Assembly (NCBI RefSeq): GCF_900100955.1
Contig: NZ_FNCC01000007.1
Span: 248,001 to 312,000, forward strand
DNA length: 64,000 bases
Direction of reading: 5' to 3'
From: Lentzea fradiae
GTDB taxonomy: Bacteria; Actinomycetota; Actinomycetes; Mycobacteriales; Pseudonocardiaceae
Positions 26,395 through 36,332 of the stretch are shown here, piece by piece; position 1 is the stretch's first letter; every line of letters starts with the position of its first letter. A program made the translations under genes and the position numbers. The notes beneath the pieces were generated by a model that did not search any database, was not told the origin of the DNA, and saw only the letters and a list, made by a program, of their open reading frames with translations.

Positions 26395-26871
26395 ATGGAA
26401 CCGCGTTTCGACATCTTCGGCACCGAGACCGGCGGCAAGCTCGCGAAGCGGTTCGCCGCGCTTGGTCAGGCGGTGCACCAGTCGTCGCTGCCGGTGACGA
26501 CGGCCGAGCTCGTCAACCTGCGCGCCAGCCAGCTCAACGGTTGCGGCTTCTGCCTGGACATGCACGTCAAGGAGGCCGTGGCGGCGGGTGAGGACCCGCT
26601 GCGGCTGCACCTGGTCGCGGGGTGGCGGGAGACGACGGTGTTCACCGAGGCCGAGCAGGCGGCGCTGGCGTTCACCGAGGAGGCCACGGTGCTCGCGCGG
26701 GAGGGCGTGAGCGACGAGACGTGGGCCGGTGTGCGCAAGCACTTCGACGACGAGCAGGTGGCCGCGCTGGTGGTCCTGGTGGGACTCATCAACGCGGCCA
26801 ACCGGATGGCCGTCAGCACCGGGCAGAAGGGTGGCTCGTACCAGGTGGGGGCACTCGCGGCCGCCCAGTAG
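26395..26871 (+). CDS. carboxymuconolactone decarboxylase / AhpD-like protein
   Basis: A 158-residue all-helical protein with the AhpD-type CxxC motif: C50, C53 and H57 in NGCGFCLDMH. Such proteins act as alkylhydroperoxidase-like thiol enzymes or small-molecule decarboxylases; which applies here is unknown. GAGGAG lies a few nt upstream of the ATG. It is divergent from the ECF41 gene, its typical genomic partner, and is a probable target of that sigma factor. Confidence 0.9.
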   Translation: MEPRFDIFGTETGGKLAKRFAALGQAVHQSSLPVTTAELVNLRASQLNGCGFCLDMHVKEAVAAGEDPLRLHLVAGWRETTVFTEAEQAALAFTEEATVLAREGVSDETWAGVRKHFDDEQVAALVVLVGLINAANRMAVSTGQKGGSYQVGALAAAQ

Positions 26872-26877
26872 GGAGCG

Positions 26878-27939
26878 TCAGTAGACGCGACCCCTGAGCA
26901 TGATCATGCGCGGCGAGCGGAGGACCTCCAGGTCCTCGCGGGGGTCGGCGTCGTAGACCACGATGTCCGCGGCGGCGCCCTCGGTGAGCGAGGGGAAGCC
27001 CAGCCAGGAGCGGGCGTTCCACGACGCGGCGCCGATGGCGTCCGAGGCGCTCATGCCCACGCGGTGCAGCGCGACGATCTCGTCGACGATGCGGCCGTGC
27101 CGGATGCCGCCGCCCGCGTCGGTGCCCGCGAAGACGGGGACGCCTGCCTCGATCGCGGACGCGACCGTGGTGGCGACGCGGGCGTGCAGGTCGCGCATGT
27201 GGTTCGCGTATACCGGGTACTTGCCGGCTTTGTCGGCGATGCCGGGGAACGTCTCGATGTTGATCAGCGTGGGCACCAGCGCGGTGCCCCGCTCGGCCAT
27301 CAGCGAGATCGTGTCGTCGGTGAGGCCGGTGCCGTGCTCGATGCAGTCGATGCCCGCGTTGATGAGGCCGGGCAGGGCGTCCTCGCCGAACACGTGGGCA
27401 GTGACGCGGGCTCCGGCGGCGTGGGCGACCTTGACCGCCTCCGCCAGCTCGTCATCGGTCCACAGTGGAGCGAGGTCGCCCTCGCCGCGGTCGATCCAGT
27501 CGCCGACGAGCTTGACCCAGCCGTCGCCGCGCGCGGCCTGCTCGGCCACGGCGGCAGGCAGGTCGGTCTCGATCTCGACGCCGATGTGCGGGAGGTACCG
27601 CTTCGGCTTGGCGATGTGCCTGCCCGCGCGGATGATCCGCGGCAGGTCGAGGCGCTCCTGCAACGGCGTGGTGTCGACCGGCGAGCCGCAGTCGCGGATC
27701 AGCAGCGTGCCCGCGGCGCGGTCGGTCAGCGCCTGTTCGACGGCCTCCGGCAGCTCGACGCCGCCCTGCGGGCCGAGGCCGACGTGGCAGTGCGCGTCGA
27801 CCAGGCCCGGGACGAGGAAGCCCCCGTCGACGACGGTGTCCGCTCCCGGCACGGGCTGGGTGCGGACGCGGCCGTTGACGACCCACAGGTCTCGCGGCTC
27901 GCCGTCCGGCAGGACGACGCCGCGCAGGTGCATGGTCAC
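26878..27939 (-). CDS. amidohydrolase family protein
   Basis: Metal-dependent hydrolase of the imidazolonepropionase-like group, 353 residues. H50 and H52 (VPGLVDAHCHVG) bind the metal; HVFGEDALPGLINAGIDCIEHG supplies another His, and FAGTDAGGG the catalytic Asp. A small beta sandwich flanks the barrel. The gene follows ffh with a 4-nt overlap (ATGA), as does the homologue next to ffh in M. tuberculosis. Substrate unknown. It converges on the AhpD-like gene with a 6-nt gap. Confidence 0.9.
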   Translation of the reverse strand: MTMHLRGVVLPDGEPRDLWVVNGRVRTQPVPGADTVVDGGFLVPGLVDAHCHVGLGPQGGVELPEAVEQALTDRAAGTLLIRDCGSPVDTTPLQERLDLPRIIRAGRHIAKPKRYLPHIGVEIETDLPAAVAEQAARGDGWVKLVGDWIDRGEGDLAPLWTDDELAEAVKVAHAAGARVTAHVFGEDALPGLINAGIDCIEHGTGLTDDTISLMAERGTALVPTLINIETFPGIADKAGKYPVYANHMRDLHARVATTVASAIEAGVPVFAGTDAGGGIRHGRIVDEIVALHRVGMSASDAIGAASWNARSWLGFPSLTEGAAADIVVYDADPREDLEVLRSPRMIMLRGRVY

Positions 27940-29495
27940 TTCTTCTTCTTGCCGTCGCCGTCGTCGAACTTGAACTTCGTCGGGTCGAAGCCGGGCGGCA
28001 GCTCGTTCAGGCTGCCGCCGAGGTCGGGAAGGCCGCCGGGGGGCATGCCGGGGAAGCCACCGGGGAGCCCGCCGGGCATGCCGCCGAACATGCCGGGCAT
28101 GCCGCCCTTGACCTTCGGCGGGGTCGGGCCGCGCCCGCCCTTGCCCTTCTTCCCCTTCTTGCCCTTGCGGCTCTTGCTGGGGCCGTAGCCACCCATCCGG
28201 CCGGCCATCGACGCCATCATCTTGCGGGCGTCGAAGAAGCGGTTGACCAGGTCGTTGACGTCGCTGACCTTGACGCCGGAGCCGTTGGCGATGCGCAGCC
28301 TGCGGGACGCGTTGATGATCTTCGGGTCGTCCCGCTCGGCCGGGGTCATGCCGCGGATGATCGCCTGGATGCGGTCGAGATGCTTCTCGTCCAGCATCGC
28401 GAGCTGGTCCTTCATCTGACCGGCGCCGGGCAGCATGCCGAGCAGGTTCGCGATCGGGCCCATCTTGCGGATCGCGAGCATCTGCTCCAGGAAGTCCTCG
28501 AGCGTGAGCTGGCCGGTGTGCAGCTTCTGCGCGGCCTTCTCGGCCTGCTCCTGGTCGAAGTGCTGCTCGGCCTGCTCGATCAGGGTGAGGACGTCGCCCA
28601 TGCCGAGGATGCGCGAGGCCATCCGGTCGGGGTGGAAGACGTCGAAGTCCTCGAGCTTCTCGCCGTTGGACGCGAAGAGGATCGGCTGGCCGGTGATCTC
28701 GCGGACCGACAGCGCGGCACCACCGCGGGCGTCGCCGTCGAGCTTGGTGAGCACGACACCGGTGAAGCCGACGCCGTCGCGGAACGCCGTGGCCGTGTTG
28801 ACCGCGTCCTGACCGACCATCGCGTCGACGACGAACAGGACCTCGTCCGGGTTCACCGCCGCCCGGATGTCGATGGCCTGCTGCATCATCTCCTCGTCGA
28901 CACCGAGCCGGCCGGCCGTGTCGACGAGGACGATGTCGTGCTGCTTGGCCTTGGCCTCCTCGATGCCGCGGCGCGACACCTCGACGGGGTTGCCGACGCC
29001 GTTGCCGGGCTCGGGGGCGAACACGGGCACGCCCGCGCGCTCACCGACGACCTGCAGCTGCGTCACGGCGTTCGGGCGCTGCAGGTCGGCCGCGACGAGC
29101 AGCGGCGTGTGCCCCTGGCCCTTCAGCCACTTGGCGAGCTTGCCCGCGAGCGTCGTCTTGCCCGCACCCTGCAGACCCGCCAGCATGATCACCGACGGCG
29201 GGTTCTTCGCGAGGTTCAGCCGCCGCGTCTCGCCGCCGAGGACGTTGACGAGCTCCTCGTTGACGATCTTCACGACCTGCTGCGCCGGGTTCAGCGCCTG
29301 GTGGACCTCCGCGCCCTTGGCGCGCTCCTTCACCTTGGCGATGAAGCCGCGCACAACGGGCAGCGCGACGTCGGCCTCGAGCAGGGCGACCCTGATCTCG
29401 CGGGCGGTCGCGTCGATGTCGGCGTCGCTGAGCCGGCCCTTGCCGCGAAGGCCCTGGAGAACCGTGGTCAGCCGGTCGGAAAGCGTGGAGAACAC
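27936..29495 (-). CDS. ffh: signal recognition particle protein Ffh (SRP54)
   Basis: GTPase that targets nascent membrane proteins with 4.5S RNA and FtsY. N domain from VFSTLSDRLTTVLQGLRGKG; G1 GLQGAGKTT; G3 VDTAGR; G4 TKLDGDARGG; then the Met-rich M domain (EQMLAIRKMGPIANLLGMLPG, RRLRIANGSG). The C-terminus has a Lys-rich then a Gly/Met/Pro-rich tail, as in other actinobacteria. The GTG at 29495 fits the family start; a GTG 30 nt upstream is possible, since GGAGGG lies very close to 29495. 519 residues. Confidence 0.95.
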   Translation of the reverse strand: MFSTLSDRLTTVLQGLRGKGRLSDADIDATAREIRVALLEADVALPVVRGFIAKVKERAKGAEVHQALNPAQQVVKIVNEELVNVLGGETRRLNLAKNPPSVIMLAGLQGAGKTTLAGKLAKWLKGQGHTPLLVAADLQRPNAVTQLQVVGERAGVPVFAPEPGNGVGNPVEVSRRGIEEAKAKQHDIVLVDTAGRLGVDEEMMQQAIDIRAAVNPDEVLFVVDAMVGQDAVNTATAFRDGVGFTGVVLTKLDGDARGGAALSVREITGQPILFASNGEKLEDFDVFHPDRMASRILGMGDVLTLIEQAEQHFDQEQAEKAAQKLHTGQLTLEDFLEQMLAIRKMGPIANLLGMLPGAGQMKDQLAMLDEKHLDRIQAIIRGMTPAERDDPKIINASRRLRIANGSGVKVSDVNDLVNRFFDARKMMASMAGRMGGYGPSKSRKGKKGKKGKGGRGPTPPKVKGGMPGMFGGMPGGLPGGFPGMPPGGLPDLGGSLNELPPGFDPTKFKFDDGDGKKKK

Positions 29496-29521
29496 GCCCT
29501 CCAGACTAGCCAACGGCGCGC

Positions 29522-30136
29522 TCACCCGATCCCGTGGCTCGCCAGGGCGCTCAGCAGGACCGGCTCACGGCGTCCGACCGGAGCAGTGGAGATCCGCGCG
29601 AAGCGCAGCCCCGCCCGCACGGCGGCCCCGTCCGACGCCGGGTCGTGGCCGACGTACAGGGTCTCGTGCGGCTCGGCGTCGAGCCGCACGCAGGCCGCCT
29701 CGAACGCGCGGACGCTCGGCTTGGCGACCCCGATCTCGTAGGACAGCGCGAACCCGTCCACCGACAACGACTCGCGCGCGAAGACCTGGCGGATGTCCCA
29801 CGAGATGTTGGCGAGCACCCCGACCTTCAACGGCCGCACGGCGGCCAGCGCCTCCGCGGTGTCCGGGTAGGGCCCCCAGAACGCCGGGTTCCGCAGGCGC
29901 TGGAACACGTCGTCGGACATCGGGAGACCGGCCAGCCGGAACAGCGTCCGGTACGCCGACCGGCTCGCCAGCGCTGTCAGGTCGCGCGCCTCCCACACGG
30001 CGCGTTCGGCGGCGTTCATCCGCGCGAGGTGGGGAGCGGGGTCGCGCAGCACCGAGAGGTGTTGCGGTGACAGCCATCGGTAGGTGGGGCGCCCGAACAG
30101 GGTGCCTGCGAAGTCGAAGACGACAGCCTTGATCAC
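29522..30136 (-). CDS. HAD-superfamily hydrolase with DxAGT motif I
   Basis: A 204-residue haloacid-dehalogenase-fold protein. Motif I is VVFDFAGTLF: the nucleophile D8 is present but the usual acid/base Asp two residues later is Ala10, as in phosphonoacetaldehyde hydrolase (DxAGT). Motif II is VGVLANIS; motif III/IV is KPSVRAFEAA and YVGHDPASD. Start is the GTG at 30136, overlapping the upstream gene as GTGA. A longer open frame upstream is a shadow. Substrate unknown; no phosphonate gene is nearby. Confidence 0.85.
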   Translation of the reverse strand: MIKAVVFDFAGTLFGRPTYRWLSPQHLSVLRDPAPHLARMNAAERAVWEARDLTALASRSAYRTLFRLAGLPMSDDVFQRLRNPAFWGPYPDTAEALAAVRPLKVGVLANISWDIRQVFARESLSVDGFALSYEIGVAKPSVRAFEAACVRLDAEPHETLYVGHDPASDGAAVRAGLRFARISTAPVGRREPVLLSALASHGIG

Positions 30137-30693
30137 GACACCATGATGCGCAGACCACCCGACGTTCCCGCACGGGTGAGCAGCGTCACGCCGGCGAACC
30201 CGAAGGGCACCCAGCCCGCCTCGAACCTGTCGCGCATGGACTCGCCGCGGCGGACGTGGCGCTCGAACGCGTGCGTGCGGACGACGCGGCGGCGGGCGAT
30301 CTGGCCGTCGAGGGCCTGGGCCGCCGAGGCGTCCAGCCACAGGAAGTGCCGGGAGCGGCCGGACAGCAGTCCGGCGAGCACCAGCATGAACCGCGTTCCC
30401 GGCCGGGTGGACGGTTCGTGCACGACCAGCAGGCCCGGACTGAACAGCGCCGCACCGAACACCCGCAGGCGGTGTGTCAGGTGTACGAAGACGCGCCAGT
30501 AGCGGTACGGCAGGCGCACCCGCGGTTCGAGCCACGTGCGCACCTGGTCGGAGTCGAGCACGGTGACCGGCTCCTCCGCGTCCAGGCGGGTGAGCAACGT
30601 CGTCTTGCCCGCGCCGGGAATCCCTCCGAGCACGACGAGCGAGCGCGGCTTCACCCGGACGGCGGTGGTCTGCGTGTGCAACACGGCGGTCAT
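30133..30693 (-). CDS. P-loop AAA-type ATPase / kinase-like protein
   Basis: A 186-residue protein with a Walker A GGIPGAGKTT at 23-32 and a VLDSDQVRTW segment in the position of a nucleoside-kinase-like acceptor site. The rest resembles the small predicted kinases of actinobacteria (zeta-toxin/chloramphenicol-kinase-like fold), but I cannot name a substrate. It overlaps the downstream HAD gene by GTGA, which suggests that kinase and phosphatase are made together. ATG at 30693 is a natural start. Confidence 0.75.
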   Translation of the reverse strand: MTAVLHTQTTAVRVKPRSLVVLGGIPGAGKTTLLTRLDAEEPVTVLDSDQVRTWLEPRVRLPYRYWRVFVHLTHRLRVFGAALFSPGLLVVHEPSTRPGTRFMLVLAGLLSGRSRHFLWLDASAAQALDGQIARRRVVRTHAFERHVRRGESMRDRFEAGWVPFGFAGVTLLTRAGTSGGLRIMVS

Positions 30694-30755
30694 GTCCTAG
30701 AAGACGTCTTGGCCTTCCCTCTCGTTCAGTTCGGCCTGATTTCCGGCGAAACGCA

Positions 30756-31772
30756 CTAACGCCAGACGATGGCGCGGTAGGTGCCATCGGGGAGGTTCGC
30801 GACGCCGATGACCTGCCCGGCCTCGCTCAGTCCCGTCACCCGGTGCCGGGTCGCACCGGACAGCGCGGGCAGGAGCTTCTGCGTGCCGGTCATGTCCCAG
30901 GTCGCGGCCGAGGTGCCGACGGTGCCCGCGACGACGCCGGAGTTGTTGACCTCGGCGGCGCTGGACGGCGCGGGGGCGAGCGGGGCGCCGGTGCCGGAGA
31001 ACGAGTCCCAGCGGTACGCCTGCGACGAGACCTCGCCGACGGTCCAGCCGTTGTCGCTGAGGTCGAACGGACGGGCGTTCGTGCCCAGGTCGGTCCGGCT
31101 GCCGTCGCGCGACCACCGGACTCCGCCGGTGCCGACGGTGCCCACCGCGTCGGCGAGCTGGTTGGACCCGAGCAGGACGCCCGAGCCGAGGACGGTCCGG
31201 ACGCCGGACGCGTTCCAGCGCACGACGTCGCCGCCGTCGGTGCCGACGACCCAGTTGGCGCCGGTGACGCGCGACCCGCTGCCGGGGCCGAGGACCGTCG
31301 CGTCACCGATCGAGTCCCACAGCACGGCCTGGCTGACGCCGTCGATCACCGCGGTGCCGGTGACGAAGCCGGAGTCGTTGACGTCGTAGGCGACGGAACC
31401 GGTCGACCCCTGAACGGTGAGCTGCACCAGGGCACCGGACGGCAGCCACTTCACGGCCTGGGTCCGGTTGGCGGCCGTCACGGCGTAGCCGACGACGACG
31501 CTGTCACGGTTGATGGCGCCGGCCCACGTGTCGAACCCGAGGTCGGCGAGCTTCTTGATGCCGTCGAACCGGTCCCAGCGGACGGCGTGCTGCGTGGTGC
31601 CCGAGCCGTAGGAGACACCGGCGATCGTGCCGGAGTCGTTGACGTCCAGCGCCGCGCTGCGCAGGTCACCCGGCAACGTGCCGAGGTCCTCCACGGTCAC
31701 CGCGTGCGCGGGCGGAGTGATGAGAACGGCCGCCACGAGAGCGACCGGCAACAAGGACAGCGTCTTCTTCAC
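30756..31772 (-). CDS. secreted HAF-repeat (beta-propeller-like) protein
   Basis: A 338-residue exported protein: KK followed by LSLLPVALVAAVLI and PPAHA/V signal-peptidase site. The mature part consists of about seven repeats of 35-45 residues with motifs such as ALDVNDSGTIAGVS, AYDVNDSGFVTGTA and EVNNSGVVAGTV, each followed by a W-containing strand (AVRWD, AVLWD, YRWD). This is the extracellular HAF-repeat pattern, thought to fold as a propeller. The GTG at 31772 is chosen because it begins the signal peptide and has GGGGGA upstream. Function unknown. Confidence 0.85.
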   Translation of the reverse strand: MKKTLSLLPVALVAAVLITPPAHAVTVEDLGTLPGDLRSAALDVNDSGTIAGVSYGSGTTQHAVRWDRFDGIKKLADLGFDTWAGAINRDSVVVGYAVTAANRTQAVKWLPSGALVQLTVQGSTGSVAYDVNDSGFVTGTAVIDGVSQAVLWDSIGDATVLGPGSGSRVTGANWVVGTDGGDVVRWNASGVRTVLGSGVLLGSNQLADAVGTVGTGGVRWSRDGSRTDLGTNARPFDLSDNGWTVGEVSSQAYRWDSFSGTGAPLAPAPSSAAEVNNSGVVAGTVGTSAATWDMTGTQKLLPALSGATRHRVTGLSEAGQVIGVANLPDGTYRAIVWR

Positions 31773-32022
31773 GATGCGTTCCCCCAGCTTCGCGAAACTT
31801 CCCTGCTTCCCACCTTGGCCCCGGCGGCGCCGCGCTGTCCAGGAGTTGTCACGGCGGGAGGAACACCCGCAGAGCTCACCGGCGGTGTCACCGCGAAGCC
31901 TCCCCCGCCTCACCGATGATCACCGCCGGCTCTGCTCGTCCGGGAGGCGGTCCACCCCTCGAGGACGCTTCCCGGACCCCACGAAGACTGCCGGGTTCCG
32001 CATCCACGCAGGAGCGTGAGCA

Positions 32023-32062
32023 CCCGGAGAGGTTGTGCGTAGTGCTACTCAACCTCTCCGGG
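32023..32062. terminator. 13-bp perfect inverted repeat downstream of glnD
   Basis: CCCGGAGAGGTTG (32023-32035) pairs exactly with 32050-32062 around a 14-nt loop. It lies 6 bp beyond the glnD stop on the minus strand. No T run. Well placed to end the amtB-glnK-glnD transcript. Confidence 0.8.
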
Positions 32063-32068
32063 CGGCCG

Positions 32069-34393
32069 CTACCTGGCCGCGTCGAGCACCGCCCGTTCGA
32101 CGCGCTTCCGGTCGAGGCCCGTGCCGGAGATGCTGAACGAGTCGACGACCGTCGCGCCCAGCGTCGACACGCGCGCCCACTGCACGTCCACACCGCACTG
32201 CTCCAGCGCGGCGGCGACCCGGTGCAGCAGCCCGATCCGGTCCGCCGCGCGCAGCTCCAGCACCACCGCCCCGGTCGCCTCGTCGTCGAACCACAGCACC
32301 TTCGCGGGAGGCGGGTCGACCGGCGGGCCGCCGTAGTCGCGTTCCTTCGCGGCGAGCTTGTCCGCCAACGGCAGTGAGCCCTCCATCGCCCTGGACAGCT
32401 GTTCGCGCAGCAGCGACGCGTCCGGCAGCGAGCCGAACCGCGGTGACACCGTGAACGCGTCCACGGTCGCACCGGCGTGGGAGCGCAACGTGGCCGCGTG
32501 CACCTCCAGCGAGTTCAGCGCGAGCACACCGGCCGCCTTGGACAGGATGCCGGGACGGTCCGGCGCGAGCACCGTCACGACCGCCGCGTGGTCCTGCTTC
32601 TCCAGCAGCACGTCCGGCTTCCCCGACGTCGCGATCCGTTCGGCCATCTCGACGTGCACCGGGTCGAGCGGTTCCGGTTTGGGCAGCGCCTCGCCCGCCA
32701 TCGCCGTGCGGCAGCGCTTGACCAGATCGGCCATCAGCGCGGCCTTCCAGTCCGTCCACACGCCCGGTCCCGTCGCGAGGGAGTCGGCTTCCGCCAGCGC
32801 GTACAGCAGTTCGAGCAGCACGGGGTCGCCGCCGAGCGTCTCGACCACGCGGTGCACGGTCGCCTCGTCCTCGACGTCGCGCCGGGTCGCGGTGTGCGGC
32901 AGCAGGAGGTGGTGCCGGACCATCATCGACAACGTCTCGACGTCCTGCGGCCACAGCCCGACCCGCTCGCCGATCTGCGTCGCCAGCGCGGCGCCGACCT
33001 CGGAGTGGTCCTGCTGCCGTCCCTTGCCGATGTCGTGGATCAACGCGCCGAGCAGCAGCAGGTCGGGCCGTGCCACCGTCGTCGCGAGACGGGCGGCGTG
33101 CGCGACCGTCTGCACCAGGTGCCGGTCGACCGTCCACACGTGCGCCGCGTCGCGTGGCGGCAGGTCCCGCACCGCGCCCCACTCGGGGAACAGCCGGCCC
33201 CACAACCCCGTGCGGTCCAACGCCTCCACGACGTCCACGAGCCCGTTCCCGCTGCCCAGCAACGCGAGCAGCTCCTCACGGGCCTCGCGCGGCCACGGCT
33301 GGCGCAGCTCCGGTGCCGAGTCCGCGAGCCTGCTCAGCGTTCCCGCCGCGATCGGGTGCTTGCTGCGTGCAGCCGCCGTCGCGACACGCAACAACAACGC
33401 CGGGTCACGGCTCGGGATCGCGTCACGGGCGAGAGACACCTCGGACCCGTGCAGCACGACACCTTCGTCCAACGGCCTGCGCTGCGGTTGTCCTCTGAGG
33501 AACGCGCCGAGGCCGCGTTTCGGTGCGGCGGCACGAGCCGTGCGCATCCCCACGTCGAACGCGTACACGACCGTTCGTGCGGCGGACGACAGCGAACGGG
33601 CCATCGCGAACCTGTCCGCGAGTCCGAGCGCGGAGGCGACCTCGTCACCGTCCTGCGCGCGCAGCACGTCACGCGGTTTACGTGCCACACGGCGAAGTTC
33701 GGTCCGCACGTCCAGCAGGAACTTCCTGGCCTCCGCCACGTCGGCGGACGGCCGGTCCACCACCTGCGCGACGGACAGCGCGTCCAGGATCGTGATGTCC
33801 CGCAACCCGCCGCGGCCGTGCTTGAGGTCGGGCTCGACGCGGTGGGCGATCTCGCCGCTGCGGGCCCACCGCTTCTGCGACGACTCCGCGATCTCGTCCA
33901 GCCGGTTGCGGACGTTGCCGCGCCACGCCTGCCGCGCGCCGTCCGCGAGCTTCTGCGACACCTCGGGGTCGCCCGCGATGTGCCGGATGTCCAGCAGCCC
34001 CAGCGCGGTCCGCAGGTCGCCGGCCGCGACCCGGAGGGCTTCCCCGACCGTGCGGACCGAGTGGTCGAGGCCGATGCCGGAGTTCCACAGCGGGTACCAG
34101 AGCTTCTCCGCGACGGCGTCGATGTTCTTCACGCCGTTGTGCACCAGGACCAGGTCCAGGTCGGAGTAGGGCACGAGCTCACGCCGCCCCAGCCCGCCGA
34201 CCGCCACGAGCGCGATACCCGGTCCGGATATCCCCGCTCCCCCCGCGTGTTTGGTCAACCAGAACTCGTGCAGGTCCACGAGTGCCTCGCGCAGAGGTTC
34301 GGCGGCCAAGCGACGACGACCTGGCACGAGCAGCTGTTCGCGCGCTCGCACCAGGTCGTCAGCCGTGACGACGGCCGTTTCGTTGTTCTCCAC
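32069..34393 (-). CDS. glnD: [protein-PII] uridylyltransferase / uridylyl-removing enzyme
   Basis: Senses glutamine and modifies the PII protein GlnK. Domain order: nucleotidyltransferase with GGLGRRELVPYSDLDLVLVH, PII-UTase helical part (RVEPDLKHGRGGLRDI), HD domain (GALIHDIGKGRQQDHSEVGA), and two C-terminal ACT domains (VTVLAPDRPGILSKAAGVLA; LRAADRIGLLHRVAAAL). The GTG at 34393 gives 774 residues; upstream open sequence has no similarity. 17 bp separate it from glnK. In actinobacteria GlnD homologues adenylylate rather than uridylylate PII in some species. Confidence 0.95.
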   Translation of the reverse strand: MENNETAVVTADDLVRAREQLLVPGRRRLAAEPLREALVDLHEFWLTKHAGGAGISGPGIALVAVGGLGRRELVPYSDLDLVLVHNGVKNIDAVAEKLWYPLWNSGIGLDHSVRTVGEALRVAAGDLRTALGLLDIRHIAGDPEVSQKLADGARQAWRGNVRNRLDEIAESSQKRWARSGEIAHRVEPDLKHGRGGLRDITILDALSVAQVVDRPSADVAEARKFLLDVRTELRRVARKPRDVLRAQDGDEVASALGLADRFAMARSLSSAARTVVYAFDVGMRTARAAAPKRGLGAFLRGQPQRRPLDEGVVLHGSEVSLARDAIPSRDPALLLRVATAAARSKHPIAAGTLSRLADSAPELRQPWPREAREELLALLGSGNGLVDVVEALDRTGLWGRLFPEWGAVRDLPPRDAAHVWTVDRHLVQTVAHAARLATTVARPDLLLLGALIHDIGKGRQQDHSEVGAALATQIGERVGLWPQDVETLSMMVRHHLLLPHTATRRDVEDEATVHRVVETLGGDPVLLELLYALAEADSLATGPGVWTDWKAALMADLVKRCRTAMAGEALPKPEPLDPVHVEMAERIATSGKPDVLLEKQDHAAVVTVLAPDRPGILSKAAGVLALNSLEVHAATLRSHAGATVDAFTVSPRFGSLPDASLLREQLSRAMEGSLPLADKLAAKERDYGGPPVDPPPAKVLWFDDEATGAVVLELRAADRIGLLHRVAAALEQCGVDVQWARVSTLGATVVDSFSISGTGLDRKRVERAVLDAAR

Positions 34394-34410
34394 GGACCGT
34401 CTCCTATTGC

Positions 34411-36101
<1,691 letters not shown>

Positions 36102-36189
36102 TGCACGTCGGTTGCAGGGAGCATCGGTATGTCCTGTTTCACGAACCCGCGCCCAACGTTTCGCGGAGATGAACTGTCGGACGAAGCTT

Positions 36190-36216
36190 GTTACGTCCGC
36201 GTTTCACGCGGTTCAC
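36190..36216 (-). promoter_or_regulatory. GlnR-like binding site upstream of amtB
   Basis: Read leftwards: GTGAA, 6 nt, GAAAC, 6 nt, GTAAC (36216-36190). The actinobacterial GlnR consensus is alternating gTnAc and GaAAc boxes every 11 bp. The last two boxes match fully, the first at four of five bases; a fourth box is not recognisable. Located 89 bp from the amtB start. Confidence 0.6.
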
Positions 36217-36288
36217 GGGCCCGATTCGGCAACCTCACCGCAGCGGACCGGTGACGATTTGTAGCCGAACGCGGTCCCCCGAAGAGGT

Positions 36289-36324
36289 GAGCGCCGTGCC
36301 CCGCTGAGACGGGACACGGCGCTC
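36289..36324. terminator. 15-bp hairpin downstream of the tripeptidase-like gene
   Basis: GAGCGCCGTGCCCCG (36289-36303) pairs with 36310-36324 with a single mismatch and a 6-nt loop. It begins 8 bp beyond the stop of the minus-strand hydrolase gene and lies upstream of amtB, so it should separate those two transcripts. Confidence 0.75.
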
Positions 36325-36332
36325 GGACGGCG

